A stretch of 64,000 bases of DNA from NCBI GenBank assembly GCA_001023535.1, contig CP011020.1, forward strand, positions 1,995,733 to 2,059,732, given 5' to 3'. Positions 25,901 to 34,684 of the stretch are shown one piece after another. Every line of letters begins with the position of its first letter. Position 1 is the first letter of the stretch. The DNA comes from Pseudomonas chlororaphis (lineage in GTDB: Bacteria > Pseudomonadota > Gammaproteobacteria > Pseudomonadales > Pseudomonadaceae). The notes beneath the pieces are model-generated. The model ran no database searches, was not told the DNA's origin, and saw only the letters and a list, made by a program, of their open reading frames with translations. The position numbers and the translations under genes were made by a program.

Positions 25901-27277
25901 GAACACGACGATGCCGTGGTGGAGATGCTCCGCGCCCGGCTCAGCGCCTTCGGCCCGCTGCCGCTGACGGCCATCGCCTACCCGCTGGGGCTGTCGACGC
26001 CACAGGTCACCCTGGCCCTGGCGCACCTGGAACAGCAAGGCTATGTGCTGCGTGGGCGGTTCACGCCGGGGACCGGTCAGGAAGAATGGTGCGAACGGCA
26101 TTTGCTGGCGCGTATCCACCGCTACACCGTCAAACGCCTGCGCCGGGAAATCGAACCGGTGAGCTTGCAGGACTTCATGCGTTTTCTGTTCGACTGGCAG
26201 CACCTGTCGCCCTCGACCCAAGGCCGTGGCAGCGCCGTACTGCCGTCCATCGTCAGCCAGTTCGAAGGTTATCCGGCGGCCGCTGTGGCCTGGGACAGCG
26301 ACCTGCTGCCCGCGCGCATCAAGGACTACTCAGCCAACTGGCTCGATGAGCTGTGCCGCAGCGGCAAGGTGGTCTGGACACGCTTGAGCGCGCGGCAGAA
26401 GCTCGCCGCCAGCGCCCTGCGTAGCACGCCGGTGGTGCTGTTGCCGCGCAACCAGGTGGCGCTGTGGAGCAGCCTGGCCGAACAGACGCCCGTCAGCGAG
26501 CTGTCGCCCAAGACGCAAAAAGTCCATCAGGCCCTCAGCGACCACGGTGCTTTGTTTTTCGACGAGCTGCTGCACGAAGCCCACCTGTTGCGCACCGAAC
26601 TGGAAATGGCCTTGCAGGAACTGGTGGGCGCCGGATTGGTGAATGCCGACAGCTTCGCCGGCTTGCGCGCGTTGATCACCCCCGCCAGCAAGCGTCAGGC
26701 CCGCAGCAGCCGGCGCGGGCGCGGGGCGTTTGTCGGCGGCATGGACGACGCCGGGCGCTGGGCCCTGCTGCGCCGCACACCGCCGGCGCCCGCAGAAGGC
26801 AACCGCCCCGCGCCCACGCCGCCCGAAACCCTGGAACACATCGCCATGACCCTGCTGCGCCGCTACGGCGTGGTGTTCTGGCGGTTGCTGGAGCGCGAGG
26901 CCGACTGGCTGCCGAGCTGGCGTGAGTTGCTGCGCACCTTCCATCGCCTGGAGGCGCGGGGGGAAATCCGCGGAGGACGTTTTGTCAGTGGCCTGGCCGG
27001 CGAACAATTCGCCCTGCCCGAGGCGATCCCCCTGCTACGCGAAGTGCGCCGCCGCCCGGCCGACAGCAGCGTGGTTGCCGTGTGTGGCGTGGACCCGCTG
27101 AACCTCGCCGGCACCCTACTGCCGGGGGCGAAGGTGCCGGCGCTGGCGAGCAATCGGCTGGTGTATCGCGATGGCGTGCCGGTCGCGGCGCAGGTGGCCG
27201 GGAAGGTGCTGTTCTGGGTTGAACTGGAGGCGCAGGCGATGGCTGATATCCGGAGCAAACTCATTCACAAAGGTTGA
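22964..27277 (+). CDS. lhr: Lhr, large ATP-dependent superfamily 2 helicase
   Basis: A 1,437-residue DEAD/H helicase of the Lhr-extended type, thought to act in DNA repair. The start is the ATG at 22964 (MNLPLAADHAMAGFHPAVRAWF). Walker A is APTGSGKT at 50-57, and motif II VIVDEIHA near 173-180, motif III LSATQKP, motif IV LVFVNTRRLAERL and motif VI QRVGRSGHHVGG near 361-372 are intact. The helicase core (about 1-430) is followed by the winged-helix and Lhr core beta domains up to about 860. The remaining C-terminal half (Lhr-CTD, about 870-1437) resembles AlkZ/HTH_42 glycosylase-like domains and includes GYPAAAVAWDSDLLPARIKDY. No frameshift over 4.3 kb. A longer start at 22928 exists. Confidence 0.95.
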   Translation: MNLPLAADHAMAGFHPAVRAWFSQTFPAVTAAQAQAWPLISQRRSTLVAAPTGSGKTLTAFLAVLDDLVHRGLEQGGLPDQTLVVYVSPLKALSNDIQINLQNPLAGITEQLRQMGLPPLPITTAVRTGDTPQKDRTAMRKTAPHILVTTPESLYVLLGSDSGRQMLGSTRTVIVDEIHAIAASKRGSHLALSLERLQALCAEPLVRIGLSATQKPIEAVSRFLVGEGRSCEIVDIGHARPRDLDIEVPPVPLSAVMANDVWELVYNRLAELARAHRTTLVFVNTRRLAERLSRHLSERLGKDAVAAHHGSLAKEFRLDAEQRLKRGELQVLIATASLELGIDIGDVDLVCQIASPRSISAFLQRVGRSGHHVGGTPKGRLFATTRDDLIECVALLDCVRRGELDILHIPEAPLDVLAQQIVAEVSCQEWPEQALLDTFRRASPYAQLDDEHYQALLHMLAEGLNGRQGVRSAYLHRDAVTRTLRGRRGSKLTAVTSGGTIPDNADYSVLLEPQGLNIGSVNEDFAVESIAGDVFQLGNTSYRIIRVEAGRVRVEDAQGQPPTIPFWLGEAPGRSAELSLAVARLQAQLDQRLSATPGNLQPALDWLTDTLGLNLASAEQLLDYLAPARLAFGALPSQDTLLMERFFDESGGTQLIIHTPFGSRINRAWGLALRKRFCRTFNFELQAAASEDAIVLSLSTSHSFELDEVWRYLNSHSAEQILVQAVLDAPLFGVRWRWNAGVALALPRYTGGRKVAPQIQRMKSEDLIASVFPDQIACLENLAGEREIPHHPLVEQTLDDCLHEAMDSEGWLALLRRMEAGEVRLISRDLPAPSPLAAEILSARPYTFLDDAPLEERRTQAVINRRWSDPHATDDLGALDAEAIESVREEAWPTPANLDEMHEALMSLAGITDSEASAHPAWHGWLQTLAEQGRASHVQISAERGLWVALERLTCAQAVYPQARWQPPLAPLTGFDEPWEHDDAVVEMLRARLSAFGPLPLTAIAYPLGLSTPQVTLALAHLEQQGYVLRGRFTPGTGQEEWCERHLLARIHRYTVKRLRREIEPVSLQDFMRFLFDWQHLSPSTQGRGSAVLPSIVSQFEGYPAAAVAWDSDLLPARIKDYSANWLDELCRSGKVVWTRLSARQKLAASALRSTPVVLLPRNQVALWSSLAEQTPVSELSPKTQKVHQALSDHGALFFDELLHEAHLLRTELEMALQELVGAGLVNADSFAGLRALITPASKRQARSSRRGRGAFVGGMDDAGRWALLRRTPPAPAEGNRPAPTPPETLEHIAMTLLRRYGVVFWRLLEREADWLPSWRELLRTFHRLEARGEIRGGRFVSGLAGEQFALPEAIPLLREVRRRPADSSVVAVCGVDPLNLAGTLLPGAKVPALASNRLVYRDGVPVAAQVAGKVLFWVELEAQAMADIRSKLIHKG

Positions 27278-27330
27278 GGATCGAACGCGCAGCGTGGGAA
27301 CGATCAGAAAGGTTGAGGGTGTCTGGGCGG

Positions 27331-27442
27331 GCCTCTTCGCGGGCAAGCCCGCTCCCACAGTTGAAATGTATTCCCCTGTCAGAATGCATTTCCCTGTGAA
27401 GATGCATTTCCCTGTGGGAGCGGGCTTGCCCGCGAAGGGGCC
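27331..27442. repeat. REP pair with internal 18-bp tandem repeat
   Basis: Arms CTCTTCGCGGGCAAGCCCGC (from about 27333, ending CCACAG) and TGTGGGAGCGGGCTTGCCCG (from 27413, ending GCGAAGGGGCC). The spacer holds three 18-bp units at 27366-27383, 27384-27401 and 27402-27419 (consensus ATGCATTTCCCTGTGAAG). The third unit runs into the second REP arm. It lies between convergent lhr and the MscS gene. Confidence 0.88.
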
Positions 27443-27468
27443 ATCAGCATCACCCCACGCCGATGCCA

Positions 27469-29559
27469 CTATCGAGGTCGCTCGGGCAACGCTTCCTCTT
27501 CCCCGGGCTCTTGCACCAAGCGCTTCGGCAACATCACCTGCTGTGGATAAGTCTGCGCGAAGTGCACCGCCGGATGGTTATCCACAAGCTTCTTCAAGCG
27601 TTGGTTGAACGCCCGGCTCACCGCGTACTGCCCACCGGACACCGTACGGAACTGGGCGGTGAGGACCACGCCGTTGAGGTCCATCCGGTCGACGCCGAAC
27701 ACATCCAGCGGCCCTTGCAGGTTGAACTTGAGGAACGGGTCCTCGGAGATCGAACGCCCGGCTTCGCGAATCAGCTCGATGGCCTCCTCGACATCGGTGT
27801 CGTAGGTGAACTGCACGGAGAAAAATGCAAAGGCGAATTGCCGCGATTGATTGGTCACGGCCTTGATCTGGCCGAACGGCACCGAATGCACGAAGCCCTT
27901 GCCGTCGCGCAGGCGCAGGGTGCGAATGGTCAGGCCCTCGACGGTGCCGGCGTGACCGGAGTCGAGCACCACCCAGTCGCCGATGGACAGCGTGTCCTCG
28001 ATGATGATGAACAACCCGGTGATGACGTCCTGTACCAATTGCTGTGAACCGAAGCCGATCGCCAGCCCCACGACCCCGGCACCGGCCAGCAACGGCGCGA
28101 CGTTGATCCCCAGGTTGGCCATGGTGGTGATCGCGCAGATCACCACCAGGATGATTTTCGCCGCGTTGCGCAACAGCGGCAGGATGGTCTTGATCCGCGT
28201 GCTGGGCTGGCGGGCGCCACGCTTGTTCAGCGGCGGCTTCAAGGCTTCCTGGATCGCCGTATCGAGCACCACCCACATCAGCCAGGTCACCAGGAAGATC
28301 AGGCCGATGCGGCTCAGGGAATCGCTGATCGCCCGCCCCACGGCGTTGCGCGAGGCGAACTCGAACAGCGAGATCCCCCAGATCCGCCCGAGGACTTCAA
28401 TGAACACCACGGCCAGGACAATTCGCAGCAACGCGTGCAACAGGCTCAGCAGCCGCCCCTTGTAGGCGCTGCTGCGCTGGATGGCCTCGGCCTTGGGCGA
28501 CTTGAAGACGTGCTGGAACACCGTGCTGAGAAACACCGTCGCAATCAGCAGGATGGTCGTGAACAAGGCACAACGCAGGGCTTTCTGGTTGTCCTCGCCG
28601 ACGCCGATCAGGCTCACCGCCGACACCAGCACCATCAGCAGGATCGGCCAGTACCAGAGCCCGGAAAAAATCCGCAGCGACTCCTGCAAGGCCGGTTGCT
28701 TCAAGCGCTGGGCCAGGGATCGGTTGCGAATCAGGTGGGCCACCGGGCGCCGCAGGCGAATCACCAGCCAGCCAAAGATCATCGACGCCAGCAGGCCGGT
28801 GAACACCGCGACGCTGCTGGTGATGTTGCCGCCCAGTTGCCGGGCGATCTGCGGGCTGGTCAAGGCATCGCTGAGGGCGGCGAGAAAGCCGATCATGAAC
28901 AGCGGCCGGGGGCTCAGGTGCCGGATGATCGCCACCGCCCGGCGCTTGTGCCCGGCGTTGAACATCACGATGACGCACAGCAACACCGAGGTGGAGAAAA
29001 TGCCGCTGCTGGTGGCGTAGGCAAAGCACAGGGCCAGGGCCCGGCCGACCGAGACCTGCAGGAAGTGACTGACGTACAGGGTCAACGGCAGGCAAAGCAG
29101 TGCCGGGACGGTGTAGGGCAACACGTAGCCGAGCACATCCCGGACCCGCTGGCGCGTGCGCAGCCAGCGACCCCCGCCAAGGCGCCGCACCAGTAGCCGC
29201 GCGCCCGACCAGAGCACGGCAAACGCGCCGATCCAGACACCCGACAGCAACAGGAAATCCCCCGTCACTCGCCAGGACGAACGGGCCGTCTGGTCCACCA
29301 GCCGGTCCACCTCATCCGCCGCACGATCCGCCCGCAGGCGCCAGGCATCCACCAGGCTCTGGTTGAGGTCGAGCTTGTCCTGGACGTCATCGATGCTCGA
29401 ACTGATGGCGCCGAGCAGGCCGCCCTGGACCAGGGGTTCGGGCTCTGCTGGGGCTTCACTGGGCGCGGCAGTGCCGGGAATGGCGGCTGCGCCGTAGGCG
29501 ATGCTGCCGGTCAGCGCCAGCAATACCAACAGCAATACACGGCTCAATCGAGACAACAC
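27469..29559 (-). CDS. MscS-family mechanosensitive channel, YbiO-like
   Basis: A 696-residue inner-membrane protein. The start is the GTG at 29559, six bases after an AAGGAG ribosome site; upstream in-frame codons lack one. A signal-like N-terminus (MLSRLSRVLLLVLLALTGSIAYG) precedes a periplasmic stretch (about 25-85) and roughly ten membrane helices. The MscS pore and vestibule begin near 450: NLGINVAPLLAGAGVVGLAIGFGSQQLVQDVITG, followed by IGDWVVLDSGHAGTVEGLTIRTLRLRDGKG. This layout and length resemble E. coli YbiO (741 residues). Such channels open under hypo-osmotic shock. The C-terminus is acidic (EPGEEEALPERPR). Confidence 0.92.
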   Translation of the reverse strand: MLSRLSRVLLLVLLALTGSIAYGAAAIPGTAAPSEAPAEPEPLVQGGLLGAISSSIDDVQDKLDLNQSLVDAWRLRADRAADEVDRLVDQTARSSWRVTGDFLLLSGVWIGAFAVLWSGARLLVRRLGGGRWLRTRQRVRDVLGYVLPYTVPALLCLPLTLYVSHFLQVSVGRALALCFAYATSSGIFSTSVLLCVIVMFNAGHKRRAVAIIRHLSPRPLFMIGFLAALSDALTSPQIARQLGGNITSSVAVFTGLLASMIFGWLVIRLRRPVAHLIRNRSLAQRLKQPALQESLRIFSGLWYWPILLMVLVSAVSLIGVGEDNQKALRCALFTTILLIATVFLSTVFQHVFKSPKAEAIQRSSAYKGRLLSLLHALLRIVLAVVFIEVLGRIWGISLFEFASRNAVGRAISDSLSRIGLIFLVTWLMWVVLDTAIQEALKPPLNKRGARQPSTRIKTILPLLRNAAKIILVVICAITTMANLGINVAPLLAGAGVVGLAIGFGSQQLVQDVITGLFIIIEDTLSIGDWVVLDSGHAGTVEGLTIRTLRLRDGKGFVHSVPFGQIKAVTNQSRQFAFAFFSVQFTYDTDVEEAIELIREAGRSISEDPFLKFNLQGPLDVFGVDRMDLNGVVLTAQFRTVSGGQYAVSRAFNQRLKKLVDNHPAVHFAQTYPQQVMLPKRLVQEPGEEEALPERPR

Positions 29560-29756
29560 GCGAGGCTCCTTGATGGGAATCGGTAAGGAACTGATCCCTA
29601 TCGGGCGAGCAAGTTCGCTCCACGGGTCAATACACAACCTTGTGGCCACAGAAAGCCTTGCCGCGTCCACCGGGCACCTGCCCGAAACTTTCTGCCTCGC
29701 CCGACAGTCATCAACAAGACACCAGCGGTACGAGGTCAATGGCACGGGAGGGACAC

Positions 29757-30683
29757 ATGACGGCGATCCACATTGGTATTTCCGGTTGGCGCTACACGCC
29801 TTGGCGGGGGGACTTCTACCCGAAGGGGCTGACTCAAAAACGCGAATTGCAATTCGCCTCGCGAGCGGTCAACAGCATCGAAATCAATGGATCGTTCTAC
29901 GCCCTGCAACGCCCCGAACGCTATGCCCAGTGGTATGCCGAGACGCCGCCCGGCTTCGTGTTCAGCGTCAAGGCGCCCCGCTTCATCACCCACATCAAGC
30001 GCTTGCGCGAGGTGCACAAACCGCTGGCCAACTTCCTCGCCTCCGGCGTGCTGGAGCTCAAGGAGAAACTCGGCCCGATCCTCTGGCAGTTTCCACCGAG
30101 CTTCAAATTCGACCCCGAACTGTTCGAGGACTTCCTCAAGCAGCTGCCCCACGACACCGAAGGCGCCGCGACCCTCGCCCGCGAGCACGAACCGCGCCTG
30201 GACGGCCACGCCAGCACGACGGCGGATAAAAAACGCCGGTTGCGCCACGCTGTCGAGATCCGCCACGACAGCTTCATCGACCCGCACTTCATCACCCTGC
30301 TCCGGCGTTACGACATCGCCCTGGTGATCGCCGACACCGCCGGCAAATGGCCCTATCGCGAGGACGTCACCAGCGACTTCGTCTACCTGCGCCTGCACGG
30401 CGCGGAAGAGCTGTACGCCAGCGGCTATACCGACGCAGCGTTGAAGCGCTGGGGCGACCGGATCCAAGCCTGGAGCCACGGCACGCAGCCGGACGACGCG
30501 CACCTGATCGACCCGCAGAAGCAACCTCGAGCCCGCAAGAGCCGCGAGGTGTTCTGCTACTTCGACAACGACATCAAGGTCCGCGCGCCCTATGACGCGC
30601 GCCACTTGCTGGAGCGCTTCGACCTGGACAAGGACCTCGCCACCGCACCCGGCGTGCGCCCGGCCGAGGGAGTCCTGGCATGA
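29757..30683 (+). CDS. DUF72 (YecE-like) protein
   Basis: A 308-residue TIM-barrel-like protein of the DUF72 family, of unknown biochemical function. The start is the ATG at 29757 after GGGAGG; an in-frame ATG at 29739 is less likely. Family segments are [20 protein letters not shown] near 4-23, [42 protein letters not shown] near 38-80, [12 protein letters not shown] near 101-112, AVEIRHDSF near 157-165 and [28 protein letters not shown] near 206-233. The stop overlaps the next start by 4 bp (ATGA), making it the first gene of a coupled four-gene operon with ybhP, clsB and ybhN. Confidence 0.92.
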   Translation: MTAIHIGISGWRYTPWRGDFYPKGLTQKRELQFASRAVNSIEINGSFYALQRPERYAQWYAETPPGFVFSVKAPRFITHIKRLREVHKPLANFLASGVLELKEKLGPILWQFPPSFKFDPELFEDFLKQLPHDTEGAATLAREHEPRLDGHASTTADKKRRLRHAVEIRHDSFIDPHFITLLRRYDIALVIADTAGKWPYREDVTSDFVYLRLHGAEELYASGYTDAALKRWGDRIQAWSHGTQPDDAHLIDPQKQPRARKSREVFCYFDNDIKVRAPYDARHLLERFDLDKDLATAPGVRPAEGVLA

Positions 30684-31492
30684 ACATTACCCAGTCCACC
30701 GAAGCGACCCGCGAGCCCGACCAGGACACCCGCCGGGACCTGGTCCCGACCCAGCGTTTCACCGTGCTGACGGTCAACACCCACAAAGGCTTCACGGCCC
30801 TGAACCGCCGCTTCATCCTGCCGGAACTGCGCGAAGCGGTGCGCAGCGTCTCCGCCGACGTGGTGTTCCTGCAGGAGGTCCACGGCACCCACGAACACCA
30901 TCCCCAGCGTTTCGCCAACTGGCCGAGCATGCCCCAGTACGAATTCCTGGCCGACAGCCTCTGGCCGCAGTTCGCCTATGGGCGCAATGCGGTGTACCCG
31001 GCGGGCGACCACGGCAACGCGCTGCTGTCGAAATTCCAGATCGTGCACCATGAAAACCTCGACGTGTCCATCAGCGGCCATGAAAACCGCGGCATGCTCC
31101 ACAGCATGTTGCGCCTGCCCAGCGGCGATGGGCCGCAGATCCATGCCATCTGCGTTCACCTGGGGCTGCGCGAAAGCCATCGGGTCGCGCAGTTGAAGCT
31201 GCTTTGCCAGCGCTTGAGCGAACTGCCGCCCGAGGCCCCGGTGATCGTCGCCGGCGACTTCAACGACTGGCGTGGCAAGGCCAGTGACTTGCTCGAACCC
31301 GCCGGCCTGCGTGAAGTGTTCACCGAACAATGGGGCAAGCCGGCCCGCAGCTTCCCGGCGCGCATGCCGCTGTTGCGCCTGGACCGCATCTACGTGCGCA
31401 ACCTCAAGGCCCGTCACGCCCAAGTGCTGAATGTCAGGCCCTGGTCGCACCTTTCAGACCACGCACCGTTGTCGGTGGAGATCGAACTATGA
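30680..31492 (+). CDS. ybhP: Endonuclease/exonuclease/phosphatase family protein, YbhP-like
   Basis: A 270-residue cytoplasmic protein of the EEP fold (DNase I, sphingomyelinase, inositol phosphatase group). Visible motifs are LTVNTHKGF near 30-38 (first metal Asn), [14 protein letters not shown] near 60-73 (catalytic Glu), [10 protein letters not shown] near 158-167, [13 protein letters not shown] near 189-201 (Asp, Asn), and RLDRIYVRN plus [12 protein letters not shown] at the end (Asp and His). All metal and catalytic residues appear present. Substrate unknown; the operon with clsB and ybhN, as in E. coli ybhPON, suggests a phospholipid role. It overlaps genes on both sides by 4 bp. Confidence 0.9.
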   Translation: MNITQSTEATREPDQDTRRDLVPTQRFTVLTVNTHKGFTALNRRFILPELREAVRSVSADVVFLQEVHGTHEHHPQRFANWPSMPQYEFLADSLWPQFAYGRNAVYPAGDHGNALLSKFQIVHHENLDVSISGHENRGMLHSMLRLPSGDGPQIHAICVHLGLRESHRVAQLKLLCQRLSELPPEAPVIVAGDFNDWRGKASDLLEPAGLREVFTEQWGKPARSFPARMPLLRLDRIYVRNLKARHAQVLNVRPWSHLSDHAPLSVEIEL

Positions 31493-32787
31493 GCGCGACG
31501 ATGAACAAGGCGACGGTGGAGCAGGTCGAGGCTCCGCCCACCGAGCGCAACCCGGCACTGGTGGACGTCGAATACGGCTGGCACGGCAACAACCGCGTCA
31601 CCTTGCTGGAGAACGGCGAGGCGTATTTCCCCCGGGTGTTCGAGGCCATCCGCCGGGCCGAGAAGGAAGTGCTCATCGAGACCTTCATCCTGTTCGAGGA
31701 CAAGGTCGGCAACGAGTTGCGCGACCTACTGGTGGATGCGGCCCAGCGTGGTGTGCGTGTCACCCTCAGCCTGGACGGCTTCGGCTGCGGCGAGCTGACG
31801 CCCAACTTCCTCGCCTCGTTGAGCGATGCCGGCGTGCGCCTGCAAATGTTCGACCCCGCGCCTCTTCACTTGGGCATCCGCACCAACTGGTTCCGCCGCC
31901 TGCACCGCAAGGTGGTGGTGATCGACGGGGTGATCGCGTTCATCGGCGGGATCAACTTTTCCGCCGACCACCTGGGCGATTTCGGCCCCGAGGCCAAGCA
32001 AGACTATTCGGTGGAAATCAAAGGCCCGGCGGTGGTCGACATCCATCACTTCGCCTTGATGCAGAGCGGTCGTCCGGCCCGGGCCAAATACTGGTGGCAA
32101 CGGCGCCGCAGCCGGCGCAACGAGTTGGCCTTCAGCGATCATGACGGCCAGGTGCGACTGGTCTATCGCGATAACCATGAGCACCAGACCGACATCGAAG
32201 AGGTCTACCTGCAAGTGCTGCGCAGCGCCAAGCGGCGCGTGGTGATCGCCAACGCCTACTTCTTCCCCGGCTACCGGTTGCTGCGCGAGATCCGCAACGC
32301 GGCGCGGCGCGGGGTGGAGGTGCGGCTGATCCTGCAGGGCCAGCCGGACATGATGATCGCCAAGCTCGCGGCGCGGATGCTCTACAGCTACCTGCTCAAG
32401 GCCGGCGTGGTGATCTGCGAATATTGCGAGCGACCGCTGCACGGCAAGGTCGCGCTGGTGGACGAGGACTGGAGCACCGTGGGCTCGAGCAACCTCGACC
32501 CCTTGAGCCTGTCGCTGAACCTGGAAGCCAATGTGTTGATCCGCGACCGGGCGTTCAACCGCGAGCTGTTCGAGCGCCTCGACTACCTGATCCGCAACCA
32601 CTGCACGGTCATGCCCAAGGACCACGCCCCACGTGGCCTGCTGTGGCGCATGACCATCGGTTTCATGGTGTTCCATTTCCTGCGCCACTTCCCGTCCTGG
32701 GCCGGCTGGCTGCCGGCCCATAAACCGCGTCTGAAACCTTTCTCGCCGCCGACGGCGGTTCGGAGCGAACCCCATGAACCACTCTGA
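31489..32787 (+). CDS. clsB: Cardiolipin synthase B
   Basis: A 432-residue phospholipase-D-type enzyme that makes cardiolipin at the inner membrane; E. coli ClsB (YbhO) also forms phosphatidylglycerol and related lipids. From the ATG at 31489 it overlaps ybhP by 4 bp; upstream in-frame codons lie inside ybhP. The two HKD motifs are [27 protein letters not shown] near residues 138-164 and [33 protein letters not shown] near 318-350. Between them lies the [32 protein letters not shown] segment. No N-terminal membrane helices, as in ClsB rather than ClsA. The stop lies 14 bp inside ybhN. Confidence 0.95.
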   Translation: MSATMNKATVEQVEAPPTERNPALVDVEYGWHGNNRVTLLENGEAYFPRVFEAIRRAEKEVLIETFILFEDKVGNELRDLLVDAAQRGVRVTLSLDGFGCGELTPNFLASLSDAGVRLQMFDPAPLHLGIRTNWFRRLHRKVVVIDGVIAFIGGINFSADHLGDFGPEAKQDYSVEIKGPAVVDIHHFALMQSGRPARAKYWWQRRRSRRNELAFSDHDGQVRLVYRDNHEHQTDIEEVYLQVLRSAKRRVVIANAYFFPGYRLLREIRNAARRGVEVRLILQGQPDMMIAKLAARMLYSYLLKAGVVICEYCERPLHGKVALVDEDWSTVGSSNLDPLSLSLNLEANVLIRDRAFNRELFERLDYLIRNHCTVMPKDHAPRGLLWRMTIGFMVFHFLRHFPSWAGWLPAHKPRLKPFSPPTAVRSEPHEPL

Positions 32788-33775
32788 AGCGCACACCGCG
32801 CCAGCTGATGCCCAGGTCCGGGACGAGCACAAGCCCGCGTCGCGCTGGAGCCGCTGGAAACGGCCGCTGACCCTGGCGTTCTTCCTGCTGTTGATCGTGC
32901 TGTTCACAGCCCTGGCCCGGCGCATCGACTGGTCCGAAGTGTTCGACACCCTGGCCGATTTCAAGGTACGGACGCTGGTCATCGCTGCCGCGTTGACGAT
33001 CACCAGTTTCATCACCTACGCCTGCTTCGACCTGATCGGACGCACCTACATCCGCCAGAAGCTCGGCTGGCGGCAGATTCTGCCGGTGGGGGTGATCAGC
33101 TACGCTTTCAACCTCAACCTCAGCGCCTGGGTCGGCGGCATCGCCATGCGCTATCGGCTTTACTCGCGCCTGGGCGTCAGCACGGGCAACATCGCCAAGA
33201 TCCTCGGGCTGAGCCTGGCGACGAACTGGTTTGGCTACATGACCCTGGCCGGCGTGGTGTTCAGCAGTGGCCTAGTGACCATGCCGCCCGGCTGGAAGCT
33301 GAGCAGCACGGCCTTGCAGGGCGTCGGCGTGCTGTTGCTGCTGGTGAGCGCCGGTTACCTGCTGGCCTGCCAGTTCTCCAAGCGCCGGGCCTGGACGATT
33401 CGCGGCATGGAGATCAACCTGCCGTCGCTGCGCATGGCCGTGCTGCAACTGGCGCTGGGCGCGTTGAACTGGTCGTTGATGGCGGCGGTGATTTTCACCC
33501 TGTTGCCGAGCAAGCTGGAGTACCCGGTGGTCCTCGGCGTGCTGTTGATCAGCAGCATCGCCGGTGTCATCACCCACATTCCGGCGGGGCTCGGGGTGCT
33601 GGAGGCGGTGTTCATCGCACTGCTGCAACATGAAGTGTCGCGGGGCAGCCTGCTGGCGGGCCTGATCGCCTACCGGGCGATCTACTTCATCCTGCCGTTG
33701 TTAATCACCGTGGTGATGTACCTGGTGATCGAGGCGAAGGCCAAGGCATTGCGGGTCAAGCCTGGGGTGAAGTGA
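32774..33775 (+). CDS. ybhN: YbhN-like membrane protein (UPF0104, LPG synthase TM family)
   Basis: A 333-residue inner-membrane protein with about eight predicted helices. Family features are FNLNLSAWVGGIAMRYRLYSRLGVSTGNIAKILGLSLATNWFGY near residues 113-155 and GVITHIPAGLGVLEAVFIALL near 266-286, both characteristic of UPF0104 proteins related to the membrane part of lysylphosphatidylglycerol synthase. Recent work on YhdP/TamB-related lipid transport does not settle its role, and I cannot assign one. The ATG at 32774 overlaps clsB by 14 bp, so it is coupled. It ends the DUF72-ybhP-clsB-ybhN operon. Confidence 0.9.
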   Translation: MNHSEAHTAPADAQVRDEHKPASRWSRWKRPLTLAFFLLLIVLFTALARRIDWSEVFDTLADFKVRTLVIAAALTITSFITYACFDLIGRTYIRQKLGWRQILPVGVISYAFNLNLSAWVGGIAMRYRLYSRLGVSTGNIAKILGLSLATNWFGYMTLAGVVFSSGLVTMPPGWKLSSTALQGVGVLLLLVSAGYLLACQFSKRRAWTIRGMEINLPSLRMAVLQLALGALNWSLMAAVIFTLLPSKLEYPVVLGVLLISSIAGVITHIPAGLGVLEAVFIALLQHEVSRGSLLAGLIAYRAIYFILPLLITVVMYLVIEAKAKALRVKPGVK

Positions 33776-33801
33776 AGCCTTGATTGGGAGGTTGTCTGGC
33801 C

Positions 33802-33908
33802 TGGCCCCTTCGCGAGCAAGCCCGCTCCCACATGAGGTTCGTGGTGAGTGCTGATTTGTGGGCCAGTGAAGACTCCGTGTGGGAGCGGGCTTGCTCGCGA
33901 AGGGGCCC
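33802..33908. repeat. REP pair downstream of ybhN
   Basis: Arms CCCCTTCGCGAGCAAGCCCG (from about 33805, ending CCCACA) and TGTGGGAGCGGGCTTGCTCG (from 33878, ending CGCGAAGGGGCC). Both are of the CTCGCGAA subtype and in head-to-head order. It lies between convergent ybhN and the hydrolase gene. Confidence 0.9.
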
Positions 33909-33925
33909 GCACAGACACCACACCA

Positions 33926-34684
33926 CTACCGCGCCTGGATAATGCTCAACCGCTCTCCCACCACCATTTCCGTGATCCAGTCCACCAGGATCGAGGTGTA
34001 GGCCTGTTGTGACACAGGGTCGCTCAAGGCATGGTCGGCGCCGTCGATGATGCGGTGCGTCAGTGAATGGGTCTGCTGGCACGCCGCACGGTAACTCATG
34101 ATGGTGGCGTGGGGGACGTGGTCATCGGTCTCCGACTCCACCAGCAACACATCACCGGTGAACTGCGAGCACGCATGCAAGGCGCGGTTGGTGCTGGCGT
34201 GCACCAGGGTGCTGCGATAATCCAGCAGGTCGCTTTTGTCCAGGTCGCGCTTGGGCGTGTGCCATTGCTCGTCGCGGTACAGCGCCGGCACCCGCAGGGC
34301 CAGCCAGCGCACCGGTCGCAGCGAGGTCAGGATCGAAGCCAGGTAACCGCCGTAGCTGGTGCCCACCACGGCAATCGCCGAGGTATCAAGGGCCGGGTGC
34401 GCCAGCAGTCGGTCATAGGCCGCGAGCAAGTCCCGCAGGTTATCTTCCCGGGTGACCCGCGACAGCGGGATTCCCGCCCCGCCGGTATGGCCACGCAAAT
34501 CGAAGGTCAGGCACACGCAGCCAAGGCCAGCGATGCCCTTGGCCCGCTCCAGGTCGCGCTCCTGGTTCCCGCCCCAGCCGTGCACGAACAGCACGCCGGG
34601 GACTTTCGATTTGGGGCTCAGGAACGTCCCGTTCATCCGCTCATCGTCGATTTCGATCTGAATGGTTTCGCTTCTAGCCGTCAT
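33926..34684 (-). CDS. Alpha/beta hydrolase
   Basis: A 252-residue cytoplasmic hydrolase of the dienelactone/acyl-peptidase-like group. The oxyanion segment LFVHGWGGNQERDLERAKGIA is near residues 31-51. The nucleophile Ser lies in VVGTSYGGYLA near 106-116 (GTSYG). The acid is in LVESETDDHVPH near 175-186 and the catalytic His in DGADHALSDP near 213-222. All three residues seem intact. No signal peptide. The start at 34684 overlaps the 3' end of the DUF3182 gene by 11 bp, so the two are co-transcribed. The substrate is unknown. Confidence 0.88.
   Translation of the reverse strand: MTARSETIQIEIDDERMNGTFLSPKSKVPGVLFVHGWGGNQERDLERAKGIAGLGCVCLTFDLRGHTGGAGIPLSRVTREDNLRDLLAAYDRLLAHPALDTSAIAVVGTSYGGYLASILTSLRPVRWLALRVPALYRDEQWHTPKRDLDKSDLLDYRSTLVHASTNRALHACSQFTGDVLLVESETDDHVPHATIMSYRAACQQTHSLTHRIIDGADHALSDPVSQQAYTSILVDWITEMVVGERLSIIQAR

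Noticed and set aside
22748..26221. An 1,157-codon open frame antisense to lhr
   Set aside because: Length alone is striking, but the product is a low-information Gln/Val/Gly-rich sequence with no domain, and the sense frame is a complete helicase.
27366..27419. CRISPR-like array
   Set aside because: The 18-bp units are directly adjacent with no spacers and only three copies.
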